NCBI GenBank assembly: GCA_003427395.1 | Contig: BFEA01000520.1 | Coordinates: forward strand, 669,580-733,579 | DNA from: Chara braunii | Taxonomy: Eukaryota > Streptophyta > Charophyceae > Charales > Characeae | DNA: 64,000 bases | Direction: 5' to 3' | Made by a program: the position numbers and the translations under genes | The notes under the pieces: model-generated | Databases searched by the model: none | What the model saw: the letters and a program-made list of their open reading frames with translations, nothing else | What the model was told of the DNA's origin: nothing | Shown here: piece after piece, positions 43,301-53,865 of the stretch | Layout: each line of letters opens with the position of its first letter | How positions within the stretch are numbered: the first letter of the stretch is position 1

Positions 43301-43638
43301 TTTTTCTCTTTATCATAAGAATAATACTTATTACATCTTCTGATGTGCCACAACCATGAGTTCCTCAGATCTTTGACATTGCGTCAATGCTCACGAAAAC
43401 TGTATCTCACAGTTATCCCCCACTCTCAGGGACTTGAGACTCATGGATCGACTGTAGCATTGCATCAAAGATATAGTCTTATTAACTTTGTTGCTTGCTG
43501 AAACAGAAAATTAACTTACATGCAGAAGAATTGAAATGCTGAAATGACCATGCACGAACGATCACAGTTCGCTGAAAACTCAGTCTTGCTGTCTCATTGT
43601 CTTACAGTACTTTTCTCTCAGTTCTCTAGAACTGTTTC

Positions 43639-44826
43639 TCACTTGGATGACTGACCTTTCTTTCCTCTCTTTGAGGTCACTGTAGGGATAAAATTAGGGT
43701 CTCTGAAAATGAACTTACGAAGTCTTGACCCTGATACCATGTCGTGAACCCTGGATCCATCAATCTCTGAGATCTCATAAACTTTGCCTTCTTCCTTTCC
43801 CGTGATTCTGTAAGGACCGAGCCATCTGGGCTCCAATCGTTTAGTCCACCGAGTCTGAAGAGAATTGTCGAACAGAAGGACAACATCACAAACTTTCAAT
43901 TTTTTCTTTCTTATATATCTTTTCCTGTTCCATCTCTCTTGATCTGATAATCTGCTGGATGCCATTCTCTTTGCAGAATCCATCACTGCTTGATCAACTT
44001 CTGATATTTGTCTCATTCTGACATGGAGGAACTCTGAAATAGAATAGTCTCTGTCACTTTCTTGACTTGACCATGTCTTGAGAATGTTTTCAATAGGTAA
44101 TGTAGCATATCGGCCATATCATAAAGCAAAGGGAGCATAGCCAGTAGTCCTCTTGACTGTTATGTCGTCAGCATAGACAACAACTCTTAATACTTTTCGT
44201 CAGTTACTGAGATTTCCTTCACAACACTTGGCCAATGAGTCTTTCAAAGTTCTGTGACCTCTTTCAACAGGTGCATTCGCTTCTGGATGATTAGTAGTCA
44301 CATATCGAATTCTGACACACAATCTAAGAGTGATTCTTCTTACAATCTCGTTTCTGAACTCTGATCCTCTGTCTGGGACAAACTCTCTGATAAAAAGATA
44401 TATGAGGTAGACTTCTTCTATCCAATCAGCCACTTGCTCGGCTGTCTTCCTTTTCAGAGTTTTTGCCTCAATATATCCAGAGAAATGATCTCTCATGTTT
44501 AATATATATCTCATCTCGCCTTTGCCTAATGACATAGTGATGAGATCTAGATGAACTCGACTTCCTGGTTCTACCAGAATAGTGAGAAATAAAGGTTCAA
44601 TCATTCTTGTGGTAGACCTCTTCTGACATAACACACATGATTTATAAAATCTGAAAATCATGTCTCTCATGCCAGGCCAGAAGAAAAGTTTAACAGTCTT
44701 AGAGTAGGTTGCCTTAGCAGCCCTGTGGCCAAAAGCAACCCCCTCATGTAGAACAACAATTATTTCTAATTGTTTCTCTTTACCACATATCACTCTTAGT
44801 GGAGGTAGGCCTCCTTTACCATCCAC
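43639..44826 (-). pseudogene. Element D integrase
   Basis: 44200-44826: the zinc domain L-H-E-G-V-A-F-G-H with F-F-W-P-G-M and C-V-L-C-Q, then the core with V-H-L-D-L-I-T-M (Asp 1), F-V-P-D-R-G-S-E-F (Asp 2) and H-P-E-A-N-A-P-V-E-R (Glu). All three catalytic residues are kept, a nearly intact core. A gap with stops separates 43639-44016, which holds the C-terminal W-L-G-P-Y-R-I-T-G module and a basic tail. The family role is cDNA integration. Confidence 0.9.
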
Positions 44827-45325
44827 AAAGAGATGTTCTCTTTTTAATCTGAACTTCTTCTTTAAATTTTTACAGTAATATTCCTTCAGTTGTTCCTTTT
44901 CCGTCTTCTTACTAATCTCTTAATAGCTTTCGTCATATTCCTCAGAAATGAAAAATATCGCTTCCTCCTTCTTTTCACCTTCTTCTTCCTTTGAACCAGA
45001 GTTTTTTCCAATTTCATGAACAGTCACTGCTGCTGCATTAACTCTAACATACCAAACATTTGGCTCATCCTCTTCTTCTTTCCCAAAAATCGATTCATAA
45101 ACATAGGCATTAGAGATCTCTCCCCAGCTATCTTTCTCTTCAGGCCACAAACTCCACTTGTAGGAGCGTGGTACTTCATAATCCTCATCATCTTTCTCAT
45201 TCAGAAAATTATCAACATATGTAGATTCTTCAATCGTTCTGTTTACATCTTCTTCTTCTTCTTTTCTTCACTCAATCCGGCTTAGGCCATCTGCTCTGTT
45301 CTTCTCAGTGAGAATCTTTTCCAAC

Positions 45326-46093
45326 TTAAAATCCAAAGTCCAGATAAAGGCAATCCACCTGCTGACTGTTTGATCTACTTGTTGGTGCTTCTATGACACC
45401 AATCACAGCAGATGCATCAGTCCTCAAGATGAATCTCCTCCCTAGTACGTAGTGCCTGAAGCACCTAAGGCTATGGATGATTGCCCGTAACTCTTTTCTG
45501 AATTTGGTATAACCTCTTTCTGTAGAATTAAGAGTCCTGCTCTCAAATCTCAGAGGCCTCTCCTTTCCATTTTCATCTTTCTGAATGAGCACGCCACCAG
45601 AGCAGTTGGTCCCCATCAGCCTCAATAATAAAAAACCTTCCTTCCTCATCATCATTAAAATGACACTCCCAACACTACACCACCATCTTTCAGTTTTTCC
45701 TGCAGAGTTTCTGCAGCGGCTTGTCTTTTATCATTCCATGCTAAATTAGCCCATTGTCTTACCATCTCCCTCAAAGGCTCTGCAAGGATAGCAAAATGAG
45801 GAATAAAAATCCTCCAGAATCCATAGACACAAAAAAAACTTCTGACGTCTATCACTCTTTTAAGTGGCAGAGGCGTTTAAGATCTTGTGTATCTTCTTGG
45901 GGTCAGGACTCCTACCTTTGGAGAAACATCTGAAGCCTAAGATGATTACTTCTGACTGGAAGAGAAGGGACTTTGGTCCACTGACAGTCAAGTTATATTT
46001 CTGAAGTCTATCTAGGACCATCTTTACTCCTTCAACATGTTCCCAGACTGGGTCAGACAAACTTTTTGACTTCACCTGCGACCAGAGTCTCAT
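45326..46093 (-). pseudogene. Element D RT thumb and RNase H
   Basis: 45860-46093 continues the RT palm/thumb (L-G-F-R-C, D-P-K-K-I). 45655-45855 has F-W-R-I-F-I-P-H-F, the Y-Y-R-x-F-I equivalent. RNase H at 45326-45655 has a frameshift just after E-A-D-G (first Asp), then G-K-E-R-P-L-R-F-E-S-R-T-L, Y-T-K-F-R-K-E-L (Glu) and R-T-D-A-S-A (Asp). It aligns well with element E 62862-63308. Confidence 0.85.
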
Positions 46094-46886
46094 CCCTTAC
46101 TAGGGGTCCTTTTACAAGATTGTCATCAATATATGGGCTAGTTATCTCAGGAGAAATGTCTTGCATGACTTGGATCAGATCCCTTTGAACCACTGCCACA
46201 CCGTTAGTCCAACCCTGAGGCACCACACACATCTGAATGAGCCCTCTTGGTGTGTGCATGACAGTCATTGGCCAGCTCGTGGGATCAATGGAAAACTGAT
46301 CATAGCCAGAATACAAATCAACTAGAGAATAAATGCATCGACCAACAAAAGATTCAGAGAGGAGATCAACATTAGGAAGACTACCTGCATCACGTACCGT
46401 CACAGAGTTGAGCTTCTGAAGATTCTGTATCCATCTCAATCCACCCCCTGGTTTCCAAAAGCAAAACCAGTGGTTAGCATACGGTCCATCAGCAGGCTCA
46501 ACAACATTAGATGCAATCTTCTTGTCAAAATATTTTACAAGCTCTGCTTCTTCTTTCAGGGCATACTTGGTCGGCCTATCATTCGATGGAACATGATCAA
46601 CCATCCAAATTTTGACCATCTTGATCATATCCACGTCCAACCACCCTCTCTCTTCATCATTAAAGGAGAATGCACCTGAGAACTCCTGACACATTTTGAA
46701 GATATATTTTTTCTCTTTAAGTAGGATAAATTGATCCGAGCCTATCTTCATTGTGTCAAATCTCTCTTTGGCGACTCTATTTTCCAATTTTGCAGATTCT
46801 CTTAATGCTTTAATAATTTCCCTCTCTTTCTTCAATGCTTCATCATAATCCTTTTTTATTAGGACTGCCACCGGGTTTTTCTTCAC
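46053..46886 (-). pseudogene. Element D reverse transcriptase (YIDD intact)
   Basis: A continuous 277-codon frame: Lys/Glu-rich N-terminal helix, then V-V-E-P-A-D-G-P-Y-A-N-H-W (fingers), L-Q-K-L-N-S-V-T-V-R-D-A-G, Y-S-L-V-D-L-Y-S-G-Y-D-Q-F (palm Asp), M-H-T-P-R-G-L-I-Q-M, P-Q-G-W-T-N-G-V-A-V and S-P-Y-I-D-D-N (catalytic pair). This motif set differs from the usual plant Ty3 RT. From memory it resembles a lineage also seen in fungi. It is the best-preserved enzyme of the element. Confidence 0.92.
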
Positions 46887-46922
46887 CCCCCTTGGGCTTG
46901 TATTTTCTCTTTGACTCAGTGA

Positions 46923-47204
46923 CTATTTTTTTAAAAATCGATGAGTCGATGCAAATTTTAATTTCATCTTTCCTTCCTTAGCAGTTTCTACAGCCCTCTT
47001 AAATGCTTCAATTTGTCCATCTTCATCTTCGAGATTACCAAGGGTTTTTATCATTTTTTGAACTTGATTAATACCCACTGAAATTTCTTCTTTAATCTCT
47101 TGTTTGTCTTCTTCTCTTAGTCTCCTAATCTTCTTAGTGGACCCTTCTTTCCTGATTGAATTAGCAGACAATCGATGCTTAAAATAATTTTTAGTGCATA
47201 CCAT
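46923..47204 (-). pseudogene. Element D linker, Lys/Glu-rich
   Basis: A 93-codon charged helical segment between protease and RT, in its own frame. E-E-D-K-Q-E-I-K-E-E-I and E-A-F-K-R-A-V-E-T-A-K are visible. I recognise no domain. It is likely part of the pol linker. Confidence 0.5.
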
Positions 47205-47210
47205 AAAGGT

Positions 47211-48341
47211 CTATTCCTGAGAAGTCTCAGTGAGAAGTCTCACTGTCATGGTACCAACTCTGATAGGCAAATTATCAATAAATCCTTCCACAAAAAGTTC
47301 TCCTGCAATATTACTCAGTATACTTTGTGCAGGTCTAAAAATAAATAAGTCACAAGCCTCCATTGTCCTTCGTGAAATGAGTATTATCTCTGCCCAAGAG
47401 TTCACTAGGGCTAGAATCTTCACTTGATTAATACGAATGGTCAGGTGCCCACACCCCATGGTTGCAAATCTCATCTTGCAACCTGACAGTGACCTGTTCA
47501 CCTGGCTGGGAAAAACTGATCCCACGTAATTAACTTCTAACTTCTTCTTCTCAATCAACTTCTTCAGTTCTTCTCTCAGCTTGGGTGTTAGAGTCATTGC
47601 TTCCTTGAAGGACAAAGTCACTTCTATCTCTTCCAACATTTTAGTAATTACATCAGAAATCACCGTCCCATCTTCCAAATCACTCTTGAGAATAAATCTT
47701 CGCTTTCTTTCTTGTTCATTTTTTCTATGGGGAAGTTCTGGTTCTGGGTCATCAAGAATACGAATCAGTGACTCCTCAACCTTCCTTCTTTTCCTTTCCT
47801 CTATCATTTGAGGCGTCATGCGTGCTTGAAGGTTTCTCACTTCACCAAGCATGACACTGGGTTCCATGACGAGTTCTGGAGGTAGATCACCATCAAATGA
47901 CATCATGTTTACCAGAAAGCGAGTTTTTTCATTGGAAGGAGATTCTACTAATTCAGAAGGATTCTGAGGAGCAAGATTCCCTTCAAATTGAGACTCACTT
48001 GTAGAAGCCTCGTCAGACACATCCTCTGCCAATGTTAAAGATTGCAGAGACAACTCGATTGTGGTATAAGGATCACTTGTTTTCTGTACTAGTTCATCAG
48101 GTAACTCATCAATGAGAAAATGAACATTCTTGTTAGCTTTTCTCTTTTTTTTCACCTTCATCGTTTCATCATGTTTAAGAGCAAGAAGTCTCATATCTCC
48201 TGGATGTCTGGGGTCCAACTTGTTCCACGAAGTGTGACAGACATGACCCATTGCATCCTTTTTTGCCACCCCACTCCTTACATCCTCATCAAGAGACCCG
48301 CAATAGGTGGTAATGTGACACCCTTCACCACAATAGTAGCA
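47211..48341 (-). pseudogene. Element D zinc knuckle, linker and aspartic protease (catalytic Asp lost)
   Basis: 48300-48341 encodes the knuckle C-Y-Y-C-G-E-G-C-H-I-T-T-Y-C (CX2CX4HX4C). A 352-codon frame (47211-48269) follows: an acidic/Ser-rich linker, a helical part with R-E-E-L-K-K-L-I-E-K-K, then a retropepsin fold with V-K-I-L-A-L-V-N-S-W-A-E-I at the catalytic loop. The usual D-S-G reads N-S-W, so both Asp and Gly are replaced and the protease is dead. The homologous site in element E is D-N-G-S-E. Confidence 0.82.
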
Positions 48342-48389
48342 GACAAAGCTCTTCTTAGGACGCTCATCATATTTCCTTCTTTCTCTATT

Positions 48390-49202
48390 TCATCTGTCAC
48401 CATTCTTTCCATTCTTTCTGAATCTAGAAAAATCTCCTTTCTTACCTTGCCCTCCATCATCATCATCATCATCACCATCATCATCCTCTTCACTTTCAAC
48501 TTTCTTCTTTCCTCTGTCATCCACAACATGGTTTGCAAACTTTGCGGGCATAAAGTTAGCCATCACTTTTTGAATAATATTTTCAACACTTAGATTATTA
48601 TCTCTGTTCATACCATTCTCAGTCTCCCAGTCCTTTGTCAATGTACTGATCTGATCCAGCGACCATTTCTTATGAGAGACTGTAGGTAAAGCTCTAACAA
48701 TTGCAACCATTTCATCCCATCTGAGAGGATAGTGCTGAGCTTGATTGAGAATTGTCTGTCTTTTGGTATCAGTAAAATTTGTCAAAGATATATGGCATCT
48801 CTGAGCTTCGTCTAAATATGAAATTCTTCTTGCTGTTCGGATGAAGGTCTGAAGAAAAACATTGAAAGTGTCATATTTAGCTCTTCTGATGTTGAGTAAA
48901 TCCTTGGTTGTAGTTGGAACTGAGTCCTTCTCAAATTCCTTTTTCATTCTCGCTTTGATCTCTTCCCATGTAGTGACACCTTCCATTAGTTCCTGAACAA
49001 CCAATCTTGAGTCAGTATCACAATAGGATAGGAGGTGCTTAAGCCGTTGCTTATTTGTCCAGCTATAACTGAGACCAAATAATTCATACTCGTCTAGGAA
49101 ATCGTTCACTTGAGGTCCTCTGAAACATGAAATTCTCTCATCTGGCCTCTTTGCTCTTGCAATGTCTGATCCTCTTTTGATTGTGTCGACTCTCTCGACC
49201 AA
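48390..49202 (-). pseudogene. Element D gag (capsid domain)
   Basis: A 270-codon frame. Retrotransposon gag features: C-F-R-G-P-Q-V-N-D-F-L-D-E-Y-E near the start, K-Q-R-L-K-H-L-L-S-Y, T-T-W-E-E-I-K-A-R-M-K-K-E-F, then L-L-N-I-R and F-L-Q-T-F-I-R-T-A-R. The C-terminus has an Asp/Glu tract (from a TCATC microsatellite near 48463-48480) and a basic end before the knuckle. The role is virus-like particle assembly. The frame is intact locally, but its upstream polyprotein is broken. Confidence 0.85.
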
Positions 49203-49344
49203 TTATCGTATAACCCCAACCAAGGCCTCTTCATTGGTCCCTGCAGATGAACTCGGTCTCTCTTGTTCTGCCATTTTGACCATAAACTTTCCCGGATACT
49301 TTCTTCCCTCTTTCTGTCAATCTTGTCCTCTTCTTACTTGTCCT

Positions 49345-49533
49345 TCAATCTCTCACTCTTCTCGGAAGGGATACAGACTCGTTTCTCTCTTCTCTTGTCT
49401 GCTCTATCCCTTGAGAATTTTGTACATAAAGAGTATAAGCAATAATAAATTGGGTAGTGATCAAAGGCAATGCAATTAGTCTCAGCCTTCTAATGTAATC
49501 TTCAATCAACTCTCTTTCATCATCCGTACTCAA
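49345..49533 (-). pseudogene. Element D spacer before gag
   Basis: A short frame with D-D-E-R-E-L-I-E-D-Y-I-R-R-L-R, next to gag but out of frame with it. It may be the end of the upstream domain array. No recognisable domain. Confidence 0.35.
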
Positions 49534-49614
49534 TCTTCTGTTATACTATTTTACAGTACCCCGAATCATAAAATATCGAATCAGATCTATAATCTCATAA
49601 TCTAATTGCATTGC

Positions 49615-49905
49615 TTACGGTCCGCTGTTGATCCTTCTTGCAAGAGAGACCCGTTCCCGAGAAGTGTGGTATGATACTCTCTTAGCAGTCCCCACTTTCA
49701 CCACCTTTAATAAATAGCTTATCTCAGTTTGCTCAGTGACAATTCTCGGGGCAGAATCTCTCATTCGGTCAAAGAAAGGATGCAAGAACTCAAACTCAAC
49801 CAGGGGAGAAAGGTTTTTATCAGAAATCAGAAGAGTCCCTTCTACCTTGATTATTCTACCTTCCAACACAACACTTAGTGTCAGCTGTTCAGTCAAGCTG
49901 GACAC
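49615..49905 (-). pseudogene. Element D type-2 repeat domain
   Basis: V-E-G-T-L-L-I-S-D-K, followed by F-L-H-P-F-F and R-M-R-D-S-A, matches the first block of the type-2 repeats of element E (V-E-G-T-I-Y-L-S at 54506). The second block (C-V-D) is not evident here, so the copy looks partial. It lies between the type-1 array and gag, the same relative order as in E. Function unknown. Confidence 0.5.
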
Positions 49906-49907
49906 TG

Positions 49908-50430
49908 CTAAACATCATAAGCAATATCTGAAAGGTAGATCTCGGGTTGAACATAATAAGGGATTTCGAATCTGTGTTCAAAGGTACTCAAAAGCAGGGA
50001 TTTTATCGTCACAATGGAGTCTTTTTCCCTTGCTCTCCCAATCTCAGTAATAACTTCCAGCAGAGACATCCAATCTCTCCTGTCTTCAAATCCTTTAGCA
50101 ATTGAGAACTCAAGGAGCCTCTCAAATTCTCTTACTCCCACTCCCCACGTCACTTTCCTTCTTAGCTTCTCTAGCCATTCTTTTGTCCGCTCAAGACTGA
50201 CATACGCCCCTTTTAAATATTCCAAGTAGTCAACTTCCTCCTCTAGACTGACAGAGGAGTAAACCCTCACATCGAAGCTGTCAGAGTTCAAAAATTTAAC
50301 CACAGGAATGTGAAATACTATATGTCATTCCCCACAAATCTCATGTCTCAAAATTACAAAGGGATTATCGTGCCCTGTCACCTCATAAAGTTTGCCCCTC
50401 ACAATAGTTATCCTAATTACTTAGAGTATT
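49908..50430 (-). pseudogene. Element D type-1 domain, copy 4 (and partial copy 5)
   Basis: Visible are H-I-P-V-V-K-F, D-S-F-D-V-R-V-Y, a Trp/Leu helix, V-T-W-G-V-G and F-E-D-R-R-D-W-M-S-L-L-E-V-I, the last corresponding to the G-x-x-W-x-x-I signature. Right after it, T-F-E-H-R-F-E-I-P-Y-Y-V and D-I-A-Y-D-V look like the start of a fifth copy. A stop near 50320 interrupts it. Confidence 0.55.
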
Positions 50431-50434
50431 CTTC

Positions 50435-50880
50435 TTAGACTCGCTTCACTTTCCATGCAAATTTTATCATGGTATACCAATTGTGTCTTGGGAATGCAAG
50501 TCCCTCAACAGGTGGAGATGGTATGCCAACAAAAGATCTAACATAAGTACTAAAGGAGAAACTCTTTCCCCCTCGTTCTAATCTCCTTTTCTTATCATGC
50601 ACAAGATCCGATACTCGTTGCCAACACACACCCTTCCTGCATTCTTCAAATCTTTATTTCGGCACATAAATCTCAATATCATACTCATCAAGATTAATAA
50701 GATAACAGGTAAGAACATACAGACTATCCTGATCTCGCCCCGGTTTCTTTATGGCCTCATACCTCACGATCTCATAGGGGATTATGACTCTGGTCGTTAT
50801 AAAATTAAGAGAATTTGACAGTTTATCTGATTCAACCTTACTTTACCCTCCATGGCCTCTTATCAGTCTAAGCCTAGGTT
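50435..50880 (-). pseudogene. Element D type-1 domain, copy 3
   Basis: I-P-Y-E-I-V-R-Y-E-A, then Y-V-L-T-C-Y-L-I-N-L-D-E-Y-D-I-E-I-Y-V, a stop, then C-W-Q-R-V, F-S-F-S-T-Y-V and P-S-P-P-V-E-G with N-W-Y-T-M-I-K-F-A-W-K-V-K-R. It aligns along its whole length with copy 2 (F-P-Y-E-A-V-R-Y-E and A-L-K-V-K-R). Confidence 0.65.
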
Positions 50881-50907
50881 TCTCTCTTAAGGGTACATAT
50901 CGTCGAC

Positions 50908-51402
50908 TCATCTGACTCTTTGGTCTCGTTTCACTTTCAAAGCAAACTCAATTACTGCAGACCAATTATCTTTTGATAAATTTATATCGGGCAAGGGAGA
51001 AACTGAAAATCCCTCAAAGACAGTAAATCGAGTAGATTCAACGACGTCCTTATTTTCCCTCTCAAATCTCTCTTTCTCTTTCAGTACGGCCTTTTCCGCA
51101 AATTCCCAGCATCTCCCATATACTGCTTCAATACTCCTTTCTTTTAGGACATAAATTCTTACATCATACACATCCAGGTCCGTGAAGTAAAAAGTCGGTA
51201 CGTATAATCGTTCCTGCTCCCATCCACTCTCAACCATTTCATATCTGACAGCCTCATATGGGAACGCCTCTCTCTTACTCAGAGTATTCAGTGACCTTAG
51301 GAGACACTCGACCTTCTCTTGACTTGGGTCGGAACCTCTGTCAAATTTCAACCTTCTCTGTCTGATTTCCTCTGCTGAAACCTCTTTAGTTCTCATGACC
51401 AC
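50908..51402 (-). pseudogene. Element D type-1 domain, copy 2
   Basis: The clearest unit, 164 codons without a stop: L-N-T-L-S-K-R-E-A-F-P-Y-E-A-V-R-Y, then F-T-D-L-D-V-Y-D-V-R-I-Y-V, C-W-E-F-A-E-K-A, a charged helix, F-S-V-S-P-L-P-D-I and N-W-S-A-V-I-E-F-A-L-K-V-K-R. No signal peptide, membrane segment or cysteine framework is seen. It overlaps copy 1 by 17 nt in another frame, a frameshift scar. No family that I know matches. Confidence 0.7.
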
Positions 51403-51925
51403 CTGTTCTTTTCTTCCATGTTAGTACCATGCTGATAATTGGCAACCAGTTAGTCCCATCACAATAGCTGTTAGGTATAGGAGGGATTGAAACAGTCCTA
51501 TACGTTATTGGCATCACACCCCATTCCACTTTCTTCTTTTGCTTGATCAGATCTGCCTTCTCATCATTGATAAATTGAGTCTCAATCTCCCATAGCCAAT
51601 TAAAGTTTTCACTATCTTTGCTGCCTCCTTCTTTGACATATGGGTGGATATCATAGATATCCTCCTCCAAGAAGTGACTCAGTACTATGCATATGGTCGA
51701 GCCACGGGAGTGATAGCCCCAACAACCCTCATATCGATAGGGAAATATCCCACTGGAGGTGAGGTTGGATAGCTCTTTCATTGCACTGTCAACCAGCATT
51801 TGCTCTTTTTCTTTCAATTCCTCTAATGTATTGGAGAGTAATAGAACATATCTGATATCAAACTCGATTCTCTCCAGTCAATAATATCAATCTCCTCTCC
51901 CGGTCCATTGTGGTACCTCACACAA
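51386..51925 (-). pseudogene. Element D type-1 domain, copy 1
   Basis: 51386-51817 is a 143-codon frame, extended upstream to about 51860 by L-S-N-T-L-E-E-L-K-E-K-E-Q. It has S-G-I-F-P-Y-R-Y, E-E-D-I-Y-D-I-H-P-Y-V-K-E-G-G, L-W-E-I-E, V-E-W-G-V, then Y-R-T-V-S-I-P-P-I-P-N-S-Y and G-T-N-W-L-P-I-I. The G-x-N-W and I-P-N motifs agree with the units in element E on the other strand, more than 1.5 kb away. Function unknown. Confidence 0.7.
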
Positions 51926-52360
51926 GGAAAAGATAAGACTGGGTTAGCAAATTAGGCTTTTCAAGAGAATAATGACTCAAGAAAATATCGCAAAATCAGT
52001 CTAGAAATTCGACACGGTACTGGTAGATCTTCGGACTTCAGCATCGACTTTCGACTGCCACGTTTTGGTGACCGCTGTTTTCTTGCGACTACGACATTGG
52101 TTTTTAACGGCGGCCTCTTCTTCAGACCACTTTCTCGGCGACGTCCTTTCCATGGAGCAGCTTCGGGCCCGTTCTCGGTTGGATTTTTTTCCCATTGGGA
52201 GAAGTTGCAAGGTTGTTTGGGGTCTTGGGACTTGGGGTGTTGAGATCTCATTTTTGCAGGTCCACGCTGGCCCAGCTTGCGACTTCCGGAAATACAGGTC
52301 AGATCCTTGTTGGGTGACTTTAGTGTGTTTTTTATTTTGGAAAATTGATAAAGCAAGAGG
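51926..52360. other. Head-to-head interval between elements D and E
   Basis: The interval between the divergent arrays. Open frames exist on both strands (52001-52507 minus, basic and Arg/Lys/Ser-rich; 52065-52364 plus), but neither shows a known domain. I could not detect LTRs. TGCAG followed by 38 nt and CAGGTCAG near 52260-52300 could be a chance splice pattern. Confidence 0.35.
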
Positions 52361-52885
52361 GTGAAGAGCCTGCCTGCCTGCTTGCCTGGTATGAATGAGG
52401 GCGAAAAACAACCGAAAAGGGAAAATCACACGAGGAAACAGTGTAAGTGGGTCTGCACGGGGATAAAAATTGTGGGCATTGAGGAGAGAGAAGAGGTGGG
52501 GGTTCAAGAGGGGCCTGGGATACCTTCCGTGTGGGATCCAAGGGGTTTAATTATGAGGGAAAGGGCCTTGCCTGTTGTCCTCGACCCTCAAGGACGAACG
52601 GCGAGACCCGCAGCAGCAGAAAAGGAAATAAAGGGTTCGGTAGGTCGGAAAGAGAATGGTGCTGCCCTAAGAGGGGGGTCTAGGGTAGAAGTGCTCTCAC
52701 CTCAAGCCGAGAGAAGGGGGGAAAGGGTGTCAAACCTAACCAAGGGATCACTAAAAGGGGACGTTTGGGGGTCTGAGAGCAGGACAAGGGAGGGCTCGGA
52801 GGCCGGATCCTGGGAGGACCGGTGTCTTGCCGACTTCTCGGACTGGGAGCTTGGGGACTACAGGGAGTACGATGACGAATATTGA
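52361..52885 (+). other. Uncharacterised acidic-tailed ORF upstream of element E
   Basis: A 174-codon frame with a Gly/Glu/Arg-rich composition and an end D-F-S-D-W-E-L-G-D-Y-R-E-Y. It begins in a CCTG microsatellite and its first ATG is not in a strong context. It precedes the PBS-like site at 53169, so it may lie within the 5' LTR of element E and be non-coding. No domain is recognised. Confidence 0.3.
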
Positions 52886-53168
52886 AGGCTCCGAGGTACA
52901 TACCCTAACGAGCCCAACCTGAGAGACTCCTTTGCTGAATCTATTTCCTCCCTCTTTTTTTTGAAACCCCGATAAGGAAAACTCTGATTCAAAGAGAGAA
53001 GAGGGCAAGACGGTGGCGAAAAAAAAAGGAGGGAACTAAGATAGAAGAGTTCAGGATTGAAGGCGGAGCATATGGTGGGAGTAGACAGGCTAGCGATTAA
53101 TGATCGATAGGCCGATAAAAGTCCCGGGACCCGATAATTCCACGCTTGAGGCGGGCCGAGTAGGGGCG

Positions 53169-53179
53169 TGGTACCAGAT
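53169..53179 (+). other. PBS-like site of element E
   Basis: TGGTACCAGAT differs by one base in its first ten from the initiator-Met primer site TGGTATCAGA seen in element C. It lies 300 bp before the first domain, where a PBS would be expected. Confidence 0.4.
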
Positions 53180-53472
53180 AGGGTAAATTGGGACTAAGTG
53201 TCGTTTCGGTGGGAGAGATGAGGTAGTGTGTAACTTTGGTCTGACTTCGAGGGGGTGGTTGCCACCCGTCTTCGGGGATAACTTGTGCTTGCAGCTAGTC
53301 TCTACACCTAGAAGTGTGAGGACCTCTCAGCGAGGGAGGACAGGAGGGCAGCCGAGTGAGACGGCATTCCTTCACTGGTACATTTGATTCAAATGGACTC
53401 ACAGGAACCTTCTCTTGCAGGTTACGAGTGGTCTCTCGAGTAACCAAGGCTAGAAAGAAGGACTTTGATTAG

Positions 53473-53784
53473 GGTTTGCGTATTAGCCTAAAGGCGGTAC
53501 CAGAAGGTATCAGTGTGAGTAGTTACGGAGAGGTGGACGTGTGGTGTTATACGTTTTGCCTATGGATCGAAGACTTCAACATTGCTGTTTACGTGGAGGA
53601 AGGACAGGGTCAAGGGGAGGATTTCCTTCGTAGATGGGAAGAGGCGGTTGGTCACTCAAAGTTGGAAAGGGAAGAATTAAGGGTGTATGGGTTGAAGTAT
53701 TTTTTTGTGTTAGGTTACCGAACTTATGCTAGGGGCGGGCGCCCGGCGCCGACAATACCGAACGCCTTGTTGAAGGGGTGGTGA
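53473..53784 (+). pseudogene. Element E type-1 domain, copy 1
   Basis: A 104-codon frame with no ATG at its start; a TAG lies just upstream, so it is a polyprotein piece. Motifs: G-I-S-V-S-S-Y-G, V-W-C-Y-T-F-C-L-W, D-F-N-I-A-V-Y-V-E-E-G, F-L-R-R-W-E-E, Y-F-F-V-L-G-Y-R-T-Y and P-T-I-P-N. It is in the same frame as copy 2 and closely similar to it, which suggests a recent tandem duplication. Ends TGA. Confidence 0.7.
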
Positions 53785-53865
53785 AAAGTCGAAGAAGCGG
53801 CGGACAAGGATTAGTCTCCCATGAGTCCCGAGAACTATAAAGAGTAGGGAAAAAAGGAAAAATTT

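Larger units (their letters stand above)
43639..51925 (-). mobile_element. Element D: divergent-lineage Ty3/Gypsy element with upstream repeat-domain array
   Basis: Minus strand, 5' to 3': four type-1 domains (51925 to 49985) and a partial fifth, a type-2 domain, gag, zinc knuckle, PR, RT, RNase H, HHCC/DDE integrase and GPY/F. The RT motifs (W-T-N-G-V-A-V, Y-I-D-D, G-P downstream) differ from elements A-C and match element E, so D and E are one lineage. Several frames and stops show decay. LTRs were not identified. The limits given are those of recognisable coding sequence. Confidence 0.85.

Noticed and set aside
43731-43739. Met-tRNA primer site (CTGATACCA, complement TGGTATCAG) in element D
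   Set aside because: It lies inside the integrase C-terminal coding sequence on the 3' side of the element, so it is a chance match.
52001-52507. 168-codon minus-strand gene between elements D and E
   Set aside because: Basic low-complexity composition without a domain; a plus frame covers the same DNA. Not supportable.
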